DNA of 64,000 bases, taken from NCBI RefSeq assembly GCF_034676545.1, contig NZ_JAUCBZ010000015.1:465001-529000 (forward strand), in the 5' to 3' direction. The notes beneath the pieces were generated by a model. It did no database searches. It worked only from the letters and a program-made list of their open reading frames with translations, and was not told the origin of the DNA. The position numbers and the translations under genes are program-made. Each line of letters begins with the position of its first letter. The first letter of the stretch is position 1. This DNA comes from Pararhodobacter sp. (lineage in GTDB: Bacteria; Pseudomonadota; Alphaproteobacteria; Rhodobacterales; Rhodobacteraceae). Positions 41,217-52,106 of the stretch are shown one piece after another.

Positions 41217-41337
41217 GTGAGGATTCACTGCGCGCTGGCAAAAGTCGGAAAAAAAACTGCTTATAGGTAAGCCTTGCTGACTTTTATTGACGTTCGAGGC
41301 AGAGTATTCCGGCAAAGCACTTTGAGAGGGTCCAGTC

Positions 41338-42774
41338 ATGGCAACGCAGCGTATGCTTCAATTCGTCACGAAATCGAAGGAAATGCCCACCAAACGGGCC
41401 GCCGACGACCGCCGTGAGGATTTCGACGAGATTTACCGCGAATACGCAGCGGAAAAAGCCGCCGAGCAAGCCAGCCGGTGCAGCCAGTGCGGCGTGCCCT
41501 ATTGCCAGACGCATTGCCCCTTGCACAACAACATCCCCGATTGGTTGAAGCTGACCGCCGAAGGCCGCCTGCAAGAGGCCTATGAGATGTCGCAGGCCAC
41601 CAACACCTTTCCGGAAATCTGCGGCCGCATCTGCCCGCAGGATCGTCTGTGCGAAGGCAATTGTGTGATCGAGCAAGCGGGCCACGGCACCGTCACCATC
41701 GGCGCGGTCGAGAAATACATCACCGATAGCGCCTGGGAACAGGGCTGGGTCCTGCCGGTCACGCCGATGCAGGAACGCCCCGAATCCGTGGGCATCATCG
41801 GCGCGGGGCCGGGCGGTCTGGCGGCGGCGGATCATCTGCGGCGCGCCGGTGTGCAGGTCACGGTCTATGACCGTTATGATCGCGCGGGCGGCTTGCTGAC
41901 CTATGGCATTCCCGGGTTCAAATTGGAGAAACCCGTCGTCATGCGCCGGATCGAGCAGCTTGAGCAAAGCGGCGTGCAATTCGTGCTGAACTGCACGGTG
42001 GGCGAGGACATCAGCTTTGACGCGATTCGCGGCAAGCATGACGCGGTGCTGATTGCCACCGGCGTCTACAAGTCGCGCGATCTGGAGGCACCGGGTTCCG
42101 ACCTGCCGGGCATCGTCAAGGCGATCGACTATCTGACCACCTCGAACCGCCAGGGCTTTGGCGATGATGTGCCCGAGTATGACTCGGGTGCGCTGAATGC
42201 CGAGGGCAAACGCGTGGTCGTCATCGGCGGCGGCGACACGGCGATGGATTGCGTGCGTACGGCGGTCCGTCAGGGTGCGGTCAGCGTGAAACTGCTGTAT
42301 CGCCGCGACCGCGAGAACATGCCCGGTTCGCAACGCGAAGTGCAAAACGCCGAGGAAGAAGGCGTGGATTTCGTCTGGCTCACCGCCCCCGCCGGGTTCA
42401 CGGGCGACACGGCGGTTGACGGCGTTCTGGTGCAGAAAATGCGCTTGGGCGTGCCGGATGCCTCGGGCCGTCGCGCACCGGAATTGATCGAGGGCGCGGA
42501 TTACGTCGAGCCCGCCGAACTGGTGATCAAGGCGCTGGGATTCGAGCCCGAAGCCCTGCCGACCCTGTGGAACACGCCGGAACTGGCGGTGACGCGCTGG
42601 GGCACGATCCGCTGCGATCACACCACGCATATGTCCAGCTTGCCGGGCGTGTTCGCCGTGGGCGACATTGTGCGCGGCGCGTCGCTGGTGGTCTGGGCGA
42701 TCCGCGACGGACGCGACGCGGCAGAAGCGATGCTCGACTATCTGGCGCAACCCGCCAGCCTTGCGGCGGAGTAA
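41338..42774 (+). CDS. gltD: Glutamate synthase (NADPH) small subunit
   Basis: FAD- and NADPH-binding beta subunit of GOGAT, 478 residues. N-terminal iron-sulfur ligands are in CSQCGVPYCQTHCPLHNNIP and CGRICPQDRLCEGNC. The FAD motif is GIIGAGPGGLAAAD and the NADPH motif VVVIGGGDTAMDC. GVFAVGDIVRGASLVVWAI at the C-terminus is the second FAD-contact region. It lies upstream of gltB, separated by 81 bases. The putative operator in the 5' gap may control both. Confidence 0.97.
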   Translation: MATQRMLQFVTKSKEMPTKRAADDRREDFDEIYREYAAEKAAEQASRCSQCGVPYCQTHCPLHNNIPDWLKLTAEGRLQEAYEMSQATNTFPEICGRICPQDRLCEGNCVIEQAGHGTVTIGAVEKYITDSAWEQGWVLPVTPMQERPESVGIIGAGPGGLAAADHLRRAGVQVTVYDRYDRAGGLLTYGIPGFKLEKPVVMRRIEQLEQSGVQFVLNCTVGEDISFDAIRGKHDAVLIATGVYKSRDLEAPGSDLPGIVKAIDYLTTSNRQGFGDDVPEYDSGALNAEGKRVVVIGGGDTAMDCVRTAVRQGAVSVKLLYRRDRENMPGSQREVQNAEEEGVDFVWLTAPAGFTGDTAVDGVLVQKMRLGVPDASGRRAPELIEGADYVEPAELVIKALGFEPEALPTLWNTPELAVTRWGTIRCDHTTHMSSLPGVFAVGDIVRGASLVVWAIRDGRDAAEAMLDYLAQPASLAAE

Positions 42775-42855
42775 GCGGATGAAAACCGACGCAAGACAAT
42801 TTGATGCGCAACCGACCTCTCAGAAATTCGGACCCTCGGATAAGGAAAACCTAGC

Positions 42856-45800
42856 ATGACCAACTATGATGAAAATTGGGTTGCCGCCGAGGAAGCCAAG
42901 CGCGCCTGGATGGCCGAACAGGGCCTGTATCGCGAGGAGGATGAGCATTCCTCGTGCGGTGTCGGCCTTGTGGTGTCGATCAACGGCAAACCCAGCCGTC
43001 AGGTTGTCGAAAGCGGGATCAACGCGCTGAAAGCGATATGGCACCGCGGTGCCGTGGATGCCGATGGCAAGACCGGCGACGGCGCGGGCATTCATGTGCA
43101 GATCCCGGTGCCGTTCTTTTACGAACAGATCCGCCGCACCGGCCATGAGCCCGACATGAACGCGCTGATTGCCGTCGGTCAGGTGTTCTTGCCGCGCACC
43201 GATTTTGGCGCGCAGGAACGCTGCCGCACCATCGTTGAATCCGAAGTGCTGCGCATGGGCTATTATATCTATGGCTGGCGGCATGTGCCGGTCGATACCT
43301 CGGTGCTGGGCGAAAAGGCCAATGCGACCCGGCCCGAGATCGAACAAATCCTGATCAAGAACACCAAAGGCACCGACGAGGAGACCTTTGAGCGCGAGCT
43401 GTACGTCATTCGCCGCCGGATCGAGAAAGCCGCCGCCGCCGCGCAAATTCAGGGGTTGTACCTGTGTTCGCTGTCCTGCCGCTCGGTGATCTACAAGGGC
43501 ATGATGCTGGCCGAACAGGTCGCCGTGTTCTACCCCGACCTGATGGACCCGGCCTTTGTGTCGGCCTTTGCGATCTATCACCAGCGCTATAGCACCAACA
43601 CGTTCCCGCAATGGTGGTTGGCGCAGCCGTTCCGCATGCTGGCCCATAACGGCGAGATCAACACGCTCAAGGGCAACGTCAACTGGATGCGCAGCCACGA
43701 GATCCGCATGGCCTCTTCCGCCTTTGGCGACATGGCCGACGACATCAAGCCGATCATCCCGGCGGGCACGTCGGACTCGGGCGCGCTGGATGCGGTGTTC
43801 GAGGTGCTGGTGCGCGGCGGGCGCATCGCGCCAATGGCCAAGACCATGCTGGTCCCCGAGGCCTGGTCAAAGATCACCGTCGAGCTGCCGCAAGCGTGGC
43901 AGGACATGTACGCCTATTGCAACGCCGTGATGGAGCCCTGGGATGGCCCCGCCGCCCTTGCGATGACCGATGGCCGCTGGGTCTGCGCCGGATTGGACCG
44001 CAACGGCTTGCGGCCGATGCGCTATGTGGTGACTGGCGACGGGCTGCTGATTGCAGGGTCCGAGGCGGGCATGGTGCCGATTGACGAACTGGCGGTGCGC
44101 GAAAAAGGCGCGCTGGGGCCGGGGCAGATGATCGCGGTCGATATGGTCGAGGGCAAACTGTACCACGACGCGGCGATGAAGGATCGGCTTGCGGCCGCGC
44201 AGCCGTTCAGCGAGTGGATCGAGAAGGTCGTGAACCTCAACAGCACGCTGATCGCGCTGCCGGAATATGCGATGCACAGCGGCGAAGACTTGCGCCGTCG
44301 TCAGATCGCCGCCGGATACTCGGTCGAGGAAATCGAGCAAATCCTGGTGCCGATGGCCGAGGACGGCAAGGAGATGATCGCCTCGATGGGGGATGATACG
44401 CCCTCGGCGGTGCTGTCAAAGCTCTATCGCCCGCTGAGCCATTTCTTCCGCCAGAACTTCAGTCAAGTCACCAACCCACCAATTGACAGCCTGCGCGAAA
44501 GCCGGGTGATGAGCCTGAAAACCCGGTTCGGAAACCTGAAGAACGTGCTGGACGAAAGCAGCGCGCAAACGGAAATCCTGGTGCTGGAAAGCCCGTTTCT
44601 GGCGAATGAGGAATTCAAGGTCATGGTCGCGCAATTCAGCGACAGCGTGACCTTTGTCGATTGCACCTATGACGTCAATAGTGGGGAGGACGGGCTGCGT
44701 CAGGGGTTGGAGCGTATCCGCGCCGCTGCCGAAGATGCGGTGCGCTCTGGTTCCGGGCATCTGGTTCTGACCGACGAACATCAAGGCCCGGATCGCGTGG
44801 CGATGCCGATGATCCTGGCCACCAGCGCCGTGCATTCCTGGCTGACGCGCAAGGGGCTGCGCACCTTTACCTCGGTCAACGTGCGCTCGGCGGAATGCAT
44901 TGATCCGCATTATTTTGCCGTGCTGATCGGCTGCGGCGCGACCACGGTGAACGCCTATCTGGCCCAAGACACGCTGGCCGACCGGATTGATCGTGGCCTG
45001 CTGGATGCCAGCCTGATGGAGGCCATGCTGCGCTATCGCGATGCGGTGGATGCGGGCTTGCTCAAGATCATGTCCAAGATGGGCATTTCGGTGATCTCGT
45101 CGTATCGCGGTGGCCTGAATTTTGAGGCCGTCGGATTGAGCCGTGCGCTGGTCGCCGAGTATTTCCCCGGCATGCACAGCCGTATCTCGGGCATCGGCCT
45201 GCACGGGATCCAGCGCAAACTGGAGCAGATCCACGCCAAAGGCTGGCGCAGCACCGTCAGCCCCCTGCCCGTCGGCGGGTTCTACAAGGCACGGCGGTCG
45301 GGCGAGAAACATGCCTGGGAAGCGCAGACCATGCATCTGCTGCAATCGGCCTGCGACAATGCCAGCTATGATATGTGGCGCAGATATTCGGCGGCAATGC
45401 AGGCCAATCCGCCGATTCACCTGCGCGATCTGCTCGATTTCAAACCCATGGGCCGGGCGATCCCGCTGGAAGAGGTCGAAATCGATCACCGCGATCCGCA
45501 AGCGCTTCGTGACGCCGGGCATGTCGCTGGGCGCGCTGTCACCCGAGGCGCATCGCACCTTGTCGATTGCCATGAACCGGATCGGCGCGAAATCGGACAG
45601 CGGCGAGGGCGGCGAAAGCCCCGATGACTTCACGCCCGAACCCAATGGCGACAACGCCAGCGCCAAGATCAAGCAAGTGGCCTCTGGGCGGTTTGGTGTG
45701 ACGGCGGAATACCTGCTGGCCTGCGAGGAATTGGAAATCAAGGTCGCGCAGGGTGCCAAGCCCGGCGAGGGCGGCCAGTTGCCCGGCATGAAAGTGACCG

Positions 45801-47395
45801 CGCTGATCGCCAAGCTGCGCCACTCGACCCCCGGCGTGACGCTGATCTCGCCGCCGCCGCACCACGATATCTATTCGATCGAAGACTTGGCGCAGTTGAT
45901 CTACGACCTCAAGCAGATCAACCCGAAAGCCAAGGTCACCGTGAAACTGGTGGCGTCCTCGGGCGTCGGCACCATTGCGGCGGGCGTCGCCAAGGCCAAG
46001 GCGGATATCATCCTGATCTCGGGCCACAATGGCGGCACCGGCGCATCCCCCGGCACCTCGATCAAATACGCGGGCCTGCCGTGGGAAATGGGCCTGACCG
46101 AGGCGCATCAGGTGCTGGCGATGAACAACCTGCGCGACCGCGTGACGCTGCGCACCGACGGCGGGCTGCGCACCGGGCGCGACATCGTGATTGCCGCGAT
46201 GCTGGGGGCCGAGGAATACGGCATCGGCACCGCCGCGCTGATTGCGATGGGCTGCATCATGGTGCGTCAGTGCCAGTCGAACACCTGCCCGGTCGGCGTC
46301 TGCACCCAAGACGACGCGCTGCGCAAAAAGTTCACCGGCAACGCGGATAAGGTGGTCAATCTGATGACCTTCTACGCGCAGGAAGTGCGCGAGATCCTCG
46401 CCTCATTGGGCGCACGCTCCATCGACGAGATCATCGGTCGCGCCGATCTGTTGGCGCAGGTCAGCCGTGGCTCGGCCCATCTCGATGACCTCGATCTGAA
46501 CCCGCTGCTGATCACCGTCGATGGCACGCGCAACATCCGCTACGACCGCGACAAGCCGCGCAATGCCGTGCCGGACACGCTGGACAGCGAGATCATCCGC
46601 GATGCGGCGCGCTTCTTTGGCGAGGGTGAAAAGATGCAACTGTCCTACGCCGTGCGCAACACGCACCGCACCGTGGGCACCCGCGCCTCAAGCCATATCG
46701 TCAAGGAATTCGGCATGAACAACGCGCTGATGTCCGATCACCTGACGGTCAAGCTGGCGGGCAGCGCCGGGCAATCGCTGGGCGCTTTCGCGGTGCGTGG
46801 CCTCAAGCTGGAGGTTTACGGCGATGCCAATGACTATGTCGGCAAGGGCCTGTCGGGCGGGTTGATCGTCGTGCGGCCGCGCATGTCGTCACCGTTGACG
46901 GCCTCGGAAAACACGATCATCGGCAACACGGTGCTTTATGGCGCAACCGCCGGGATGCTGTTTGCAGCGGGCCGTGCCGGCGAGCGTTTCGCGGTGCGAA
47001 ACTCAGGCGCGACGGTGGTGATCGAGGGCTGCGGCTCGAACGGGTGCGAATACATGACCGGCGGAGTCGCCGTGATCCTGGGGTCGATCGGCGCGAACTT
47101 TGGCGCGGGCATGACCGGGGGGATGGCCTATATCTATGACCCGGACGGTTTGGCGGCCAACATGATGAACATGGAGACGCTGGTGACCTGTCCGGTGACG
47201 GTTGACCACTGGGAGGCCCAGCTCAAATCACTGCTGGAGCGTCATGTGGCGGAAACCGGCAGCGAGAAGGCCGCCGAGATCCTGCGCCGTTGGGATGTGG
47301 AAAAGGCGAATTTCGTGCAGATTTGCCCGAAAGAGATGCTGGTCCACCTCAAGCACCCCCTGGTGGTCGAGGCCTCGGCGATGCCGGCGGAATAA
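42856..47395 (+). CDS. gltB: Glutamate synthase large subunit, reading frame broken by one extra A
   Basis: Alpha subunit of GOGAT that makes two glutamates from glutamine and 2-oxoglutarate, about 1512 residues when corrected. The class II amidotransferase domain begins at Cys34 after a propeptide (EDEHSSCGVGLVV). The central and FMN domains include RYSTNTFPQWWLAQPFRMLAHNGEINT, GHNGGTGASP and MGCIMVRQCQSNTCPVGVC for the 3Fe-4S cluster. The C-terminal beta-helix follows, with GCGSNGCEYMTGG. At 45479-45481 GAAATCGATCACC has one A more than the expected GTC-GAA-TCG-ATC-ACC-GCG (V-E-S-I-T-A). The first frame therefore runs off to 45627, and the remainder (RKRFVTPGMSLGALSPEAH onward) is one base displaced. 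GltB is central to ammonia assimilation, so an error is likely. Confidence 0.95.
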
Positions 47396-47414
47396 GCCAC
47401 CGGATCAAGACCGC

Positions 47415-47444
47415 AAAAAAGGGGCCGCAATTGCGGCCCCTTTT
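47415..47444. terminator. Bidirectional intrinsic terminator between gltB and the binding-protein gene
   Basis: A6 followed by the perfect 10-bp stem GGGGCCGCAA/TTGCGGCCCC and TTTT. Both convergent genes have a T-run in their own direction. Confidence 0.9.
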
Positions 47445-47467
47445 CCTGTGTCGCGGGATCGAGGATC

Positions 47468-48640
47468 TTACATCTCGTCGCCGTCGATGCGGACCAGTGT
47501 ATTCCACTGGCCACCAGAAACCTGGCTGATGAAGATGTCATTCGCGCCTTGGTGATCGGTCGCCGAGAAGTTGATATGCGTGCCCAAAAGCGCATCATCA
47601 TAATCCAGCGATTCCATGCCGGCGATGAACCCTTCGGTCGTCAGATCGGGGCCCGCGGCCTCAAGCGCCATCACCATCTGCTCTGCGGCGGTATAGCCGA
47701 GCATGGCGAAACCGCTGGCCGGTTGACCATACCGCGCCTCGAAGGCGGCGATGAAGGCGGCCGGGGCCTCTTCGGTTGCGCGGGCGCGCAGATCCTGCCA
47801 GCCAGAGGCCGCATAAAGACCATCGGTCACCCCACCCGGAACCATCGCGACCGGCTCAAGGAAACCCGCCGACGAGACGAGGAAGCTCACGTCATCCCAG
47901 CCCAATTGCTTGGCGGTGCCGACAACGGTGATGCTGGCACGAACGCCCAACGCCAAGGTCACGATGTCACATTCAGCGGCGCGCAGACGGCTGACTGCGC
48001 CGACGAAGTCCTGATCATCCGGGCGGTGCGTGGTTTCATCGCCAAACGACATGCCCAGACGCTCTGCCGTTTCATGCGACGACAGGGCGATCTCTTCGCC
48101 AAAGTCGGTCGGCAGATACATGGAGCACACGGTGGTCGCGCCGGTTTCACCCTGAAGATACTCGATGCCCGCCGCGATCTGATCGTAATAGCTGGAGAAC
48201 GACGAGAAGTTCATCAAGGGCGGCTCTGGCAGGATTGCCCGCGCGGCGGTCAACGGGGCCACGTTCGGAACGCCGCGACGCTCCATCAGTGGGTAATGCG
48301 CCAGATTGTGCGGCGTGCCGAGGTTCAACAGCATCGCAAACACTTCGTCACGCTCGATCAGCTTGTTATAGGCCTGCGTGGCGCGCGGCAGTTGATAGCC
48401 GTGATCCTCGGTCAGATAGTTGATGCGACGGCCATGCACGCCGCCATTTTCATTGACCATGTCGAAATAGAGGTTCGCACCGGCAACCGCGGGCGTGGAA
48501 ACCGCCGCGAACACGCCGGACAGGTCGTGCACGCCGCCGATACGGATTTCGGTGTCGGTGACACCGCGGGTCTGGGCGCTGGCGCCGACCGCAAGGGTTG
48601 CCGCAGCGGCTGCGGCCAGAAGGGTCTTGGTATGTTTCAT
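47468..48640 (-). CDS. ABC transporter substrate-binding protein, branched-chain amino acid type
   Basis: A 390-residue periplasmic protein of the LivJ/type I fold. It has a Sec signal peptide cut near ASAQ (residue 22), then GVTDTEIRIGGVHDLSGVFA, the typical start of Leu-binding-like proteins, and ends in alternating helices with GFAMLGYTAAEQMVMAL. It stands last in the livHMGF-ligase unit on the same strand, 33 bases after the ligase stop. With an acyl-CoA ligase in the operon the ligand could be a carboxylic acid rather than an amino acid (inference). Confidence 0.92.
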   Translation of the reverse strand: MKHTKTLLAAAAAATLAVGASAQTRGVTDTEIRIGGVHDLSGVFAAVSTPAVAGANLYFDMVNENGGVHGRRINYLTEDHGYQLPRATQAYNKLIERDEVFAMLLNLGTPHNLAHYPLMERRGVPNVAPLTAARAILPEPPLMNFSSFSSYYDQIAAGIEYLQGETGATTVCSMYLPTDFGEEIALSSHETAERLGMSFGDETTHRPDDQDFVGAVSRLRAAECDIVTLALGVRASITVVGTAKQLGWDDVSFLVSSAGFLEPVAMVPGGVTDGLYAASGWQDLRARATEEAPAAFIAAFEARYGQPASGFAMLGYTAAEQMVMALEAAGPDLTTEGFIAGMESLDYDDALLGTHINFSATDHQGANDIFISQVSGGQWNTLVRIDGDEM

Positions 48641-48673
48641 GGTATCCTCCCCATTGTGAGCCTTGGGCCCTGT

Positions 48674-50542
48674 TTAGTACATAGCATCAATCAGAGCGCT
48701 GTGGCGTTTTTCCACAGTGGCTCGTTTCAATTTCATCGTCGCGGTCAGTTCTTCATCCTCGGCGGTCAAGAGCACGTCGATCAGCCGGAATTTCTTGATC
48801 TGCTCGACCTGCGCGAATTCCTTGTTGACCGCATCGACCTCTTTCTGGATCAGCGCCACCACTTCGGGCGCGCGGCACAGGCTGCGGAAATCGCTGAAGG
48901 GTATCTTGTGATCCTGCGCGAATTTCTCGACGTTTTCCTGGTCGATCATCACCAGACAGGTCAGATATTTGCGCTTGTCGCCGATCACCACCGCGTCGCT
49001 GATGTAATGGCTGAATTTCAGGCGGCTCTCGATCTCGGCCGGGGTGATGTTCTTGCCGCCCGCCGTGATGATGATGTCCTTGATCCGGCCGGTGATGGTG
49101 ACAAATCCCTCGTTGTCCAGCCGCCCGACGTCGCCGGTGCGCAGCCAGCCGTCCTCGGTAAAGGCCTCGGCGGTTTTCTCGGGCTTGTTCAGATAGCCGC
49201 CAAAGACGTTCAACCCCTTGATCTGGATTTCCCCGCCGTCGCCGATCCGCACCTGCACGCCGGGGCTGGGCTGCCCGACCGAGCCATTCTTGTTCGCCTC
49301 CGGCAGGTTGATCGTCGCCACGCCGGTGGTCTCGGACATGCCGAACCCCTCGAACAGCGGCACGCCGATGGCATGATACCACTTCAGCAACTCGGGCGAG
49401 ATCGGCGCGGCGCCGGTCAGGCCGCGTTCGATGCGGTCCATGCCCAACATGCGCCGCAGGTTGGAGAGCACCAGAAAATCCCAGACCTTGTAGCGCAGGG
49501 CGATGCCGCCGGGCACGTCCTTGCCCTCCATCGTGTAGACGGCCCGCGCCTGCCCGGCCTTCATCGCCTGCGCAAAGGCCCAGCGCCCGATCGCGGTGGA
49601 TTCCTGCGCCAGGATCAGAACGCGGGAATAGACCTTTTCCCAGACGCGCGGCACCGCCACAAACCCATGCGGCGAGACCTCACGCAGGTTGTCGAACACG
49701 GTTTCCGGGCTTTCGGCAAAATTCACCGTCGTCGAGACCACCAGCGGCGTGTACAGCGACACGATCCGCTCAAGAATATGGCACAGCGGCAGGAAGCAAA
49801 GCTGTTCCGCGCGCTTGTCAAACCCCAGCCCATAGAGGCTGGTTTCCATCCCGGCGATGATGTTTTCCTGCGTCAGCATCACGCCCTTGGGCTGGCCCGT
49901 GGTGCCCGAGGTATAGATCAGCACGCCGACATCGCTGGCCTGCACCGCGTCGATTTCGGCGTTGAACACGGCCTCGTCGTCATGCGCGCGGCCTAGGTCA
50001 TAGAGGTCCGACAGGAACATGCATTTGTCGTTGTCGAAATCGTGCAAGCCTTCGGGATCAAAGATGATGACCTTCACCAGACTGGGCATCTGGTCCTCGA
50101 CCTCAAGGAACTTGTCCAACTGCTCCTCGTTCTCGACGAACAGGAACTTGGTCTGGCTGTCATTGACCAGATAGGCCAATTGGCTGGCGCTGTCGGTGGT
50201 GTAGACCCCGGACGAGATCGCCCCCATGCATTGCGCCGCCATGTCGCAATACATCCATTCCTTGTTGTCCTCGGACAGGATGCTCAACACATCGCCGCGT
50301 TTCAGCCCCAGCGCGCGCAGCCCCATGCCGATCAGCCGCGCGTGGGTCAGATAGTCGTTCCACGAATAGGCCTGCCAGATGCCAAGGTCTTTCTCCCGAT
50401 GCGCCACGGCATCGCCATTCTCGCGGCAGCGGGCGCGCAAAAGGGCCGGAACCGTGGTGTGCCCGTCGATCCGCACCGGGCGCTGGCCCGGCTCGGCGTT
50501 GATGCGAACCCCTTTCAGCGTCTTTTCGGCCAAAGCGTTCAT
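48674..50542 (-). CDS. Long-chain-type acyl-CoA ligase (AMP-forming)
   Basis: A 622-residue adenylate-forming enzyme of the FACS/FadD15 type. The P-loop is YTSGTTGQPKGVML. FEGFGMSETTGVATI, the hinge WLRTGDVGRLDNEGFVTITGR and GGKNITPAEIE are intact. The C-terminal half has KRKYLTCLVMID, typical of the long form. ATG 50542 overlaps the livF stop (ATGA), which decides it over a GTG six bases upstream. Such ligases are regularly embedded in liv-type operons of Rhodobacterales and presumably activate the imported acid. Confidence 0.93.
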   Translation of the reverse strand: MNALAEKTLKGVRINAEPGQRPVRIDGHTTVPALLRARCRENGDAVAHREKDLGIWQAYSWNDYLTHARLIGMGLRALGLKRGDVLSILSEDNKEWMYCDMAAQCMGAISSGVYTTDSASQLAYLVNDSQTKFLFVENEEQLDKFLEVEDQMPSLVKVIIFDPEGLHDFDNDKCMFLSDLYDLGRAHDDEAVFNAEIDAVQASDVGVLIYTSGTTGQPKGVMLTQENIIAGMETSLYGLGFDKRAEQLCFLPLCHILERIVSLYTPLVVSTTVNFAESPETVFDNLREVSPHGFVAVPRVWEKVYSRVLILAQESTAIGRWAFAQAMKAGQARAVYTMEGKDVPGGIALRYKVWDFLVLSNLRRMLGMDRIERGLTGAAPISPELLKWYHAIGVPLFEGFGMSETTGVATINLPEANKNGSVGQPSPGVQVRIGDGGEIQIKGLNVFGGYLNKPEKTAEAFTEDGWLRTGDVGRLDNEGFVTITGRIKDIIITAGGKNITPAEIESRLKFSHYISDAVVIGDKRKYLTCLVMIDQENVEKFAQDHKIPFSDFRSLCRAPEVVALIQKEVDAVNKEFAQVEQIKKFRLIDVLLTAEDEELTATMKLKRATVEKRHSALIDAMY

Positions 50543-51309
50543 CGCCACGTCTTTCTCTTTTTCCAGCGTCTCTCGCCGCGCGCGCCCTCATTGGCATGAC
50601 CCAGATAAAAGCTCTGGATATCTTCAGAGGCGGACAGGTTTTCGGCGGTGTCGGCCATCACGATGCGGCCCAGTTCCATCACATAGCCCCGATCCGCCAG
50701 ATCCAGCGCCACGGCGGCGTTTTGCTCGACCAGCATCATGGTCACGCCCTCATCGGTGTTCAAGCGCCGCAGGATCTCGAAAATCTCCTGCGTCAACAAC
50801 GGCGACAGGCCCAGGCTGGGCTCATCGAGCAGCATGATCTTGGGTGCAACCATCAGGCCGCGACCAATCGCCAGCATCTGTTGCTGACCGCCGGACAGAG
50901 TGCCCGCCTCCTGCGCGCGGCGCTCGGCAAGGATCGGGAAATAGGTGAACACCATGTCGCGGTCACGGGCGATCCCGGCCTTGTCGCTGCGGGTATAGGC
51001 CCCCAGCGCCAGATTTTCCTCGACCGTGAGCAGCGGGAACACCTCGCGGCCCTCGGGCACCTGCACGATGCCGCGCCGCACGATATGATGCGGCTCCTTG
51101 CCCTGAATCTCCTCGCCCTCAAAGACGATCTGGCCCTTTTCCGGGTCCATGATGCCGGAAATGGTTTTCAGCAGGGTCGTCTTGCCGGCACCATTCGCGC
51201 CCAGAACCGTGACCACCTGCCCCTTGTGAACCTCCAGCGACACGCCGCGGATCGCCATGATCGGGCCGTAGAATGTCTCAAGATTGCGGACTTCCAGAAG
51301 CGCGCTCAT
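50539..51309 (-). CDS. livF: Branched-chain-type ABC transporter ATP-binding protein LivF
   Basis: A 256-residue cytoplasmic ATPase. Walker A is LGANGAGKTTLLK, the signature LSGGQQQMLAIGR, Walker B MLLDEPSLGLSP, and the H-loop region VEQNAAVAL. The family-typical VPEGREVFPLLTVEENL is present. It overlaps livG by 4 bases and the ligase gene by 4 bases. The C-terminus is slightly extended and ends with the basic tail WKKRKTWR. Confidence 0.96.
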   Translation of the reverse strand: MSALLEVRNLETFYGPIMAIRGVSLEVHKGQVVTVLGANGAGKTTLLKTISGIMDPEKGQIVFEGEEIQGKEPHHIVRRGIVQVPEGREVFPLLTVEENLALGAYTRSDKAGIARDRDMVFTYFPILAERRAQEAGTLSGGQQQMLAIGRGLMVAPKIMLLDEPSLGLSPLLTQEIFEILRRLNTDEGVTMMLVEQNAAVALDLADRGYVMELGRIVMADTAENLSASEDIQSFYLGHANEGARGERRWKKRKTWR

Positions 51310-52106
51310 ACCCGCTCTCCCTTGGCGTTCGCGGTTTTCGAGATGGCGGCGGTGCCCAGATAGGCCTCGATCACCGCCGGATGCGCCTGCACCTCGGCGG
51401 GAGTGCCCTGCGCCAGTTCCGCACCATCGGCCAAGGCCAGAACCCGGTCGCAGACCTTGCCGACCAGCCCCATGTCATGCTCGACCATCAACACAGTGAT
51501 CCCCATCTGGCGGCGAATATCCTCGATCCACCAGCGCATATCCTGCGTTTCCTCGACCGACAGACCCGAGGCGGGCTCATCCAGCAGCAGCAAGCGCGGC
51601 TTGGTCGCCAGCGCGCGCGCCAGCTCCACCACCTTGCGCACGCCATAGGGCAGCCCCGCGATATGCTTGTCGCGGTAGGCTTGCAGGTCAAGAAAATCGA
51701 TCACGTCCTCAACCGCCTTGCGGTGCTCACGTTCCTGCGCGCGCACCCGGCCGATAAAGAACATTTCCTCAAGCAGCATGGTCTTGCGATGCCGATGCCG
51801 CCCGACCAGCAGGTTTTGCAGCACCGTTGCCCGTTCGAACAACTCGATGTTCTGGAATGTGCGCGCGATGCCGTGGCTGGAGACCTCATGCGGTTTTTGC
51901 GTCAGCAGATTCTGCCCGTCAAAGGTGATCGACCCGTGAAACGGCTTGTAGAACCGGCTGATCATGTTGAACACGGTCGATTTGCCCGCACCATTCGGCC
52001 CGACCAGCGCGAACACCTCGCCCTCATTGACCGACATCGACAGGTTGTTCACCGCCGTCACACCGCCGAATTTCAGCGTTACGTTTTTCAGCTCCAGGAG
52101 GCTCAT
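51306..52106 (-). CDS. livG: Branched-chain-type ABC transporter ATP-binding protein LivG
   Basis: A 266-residue ATPase pairing with LivF. Walker A is VGPNGAGKSTVFN and Walker B LLLDEPASGLS, followed by VLMVEHDMGLV. The signature is a divergent LPYGVRKVVELARAL in place of the usual LSGGQ, as is normal for LivG. ARTFQNIELFERATVLQNLL gives the Q-loop. It overlaps livM and livF by 4 bases each. Confidence 0.96.
   Translation of the reverse strand: MSLLELKNVTLKFGGVTAVNNLSMSVNEGEVFALVGPNGAGKSTVFNMISRFYKPFHGSITFDGQNLLTQKPHEVSSHGIARTFQNIELFERATVLQNLLVGRHRHRKTMLLEEMFFIGRVRAQEREHRKAVEDVIDFLDLQAYRDKHIAGLPYGVRKVVELARALATKPRLLLLDEPASGLSVEETQDMRWWIEDIRRQMGITVLMVEHDMGLVGKVCDRVLALADGAELAQGTPAEVQAHPAVIEAYLGTAAISKTANAKGERV

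Noticed and set aside
47549..49996. An 815-codon open frame on the plus strand opposite the binding-protein and acyl-CoA ligase genes
   Set aside because: It is the antisense shadow of two well-supported genes in GC-rich DNA. It is rich in His, Arg and Gln without any domain, and crosses the gap between the two real genes.
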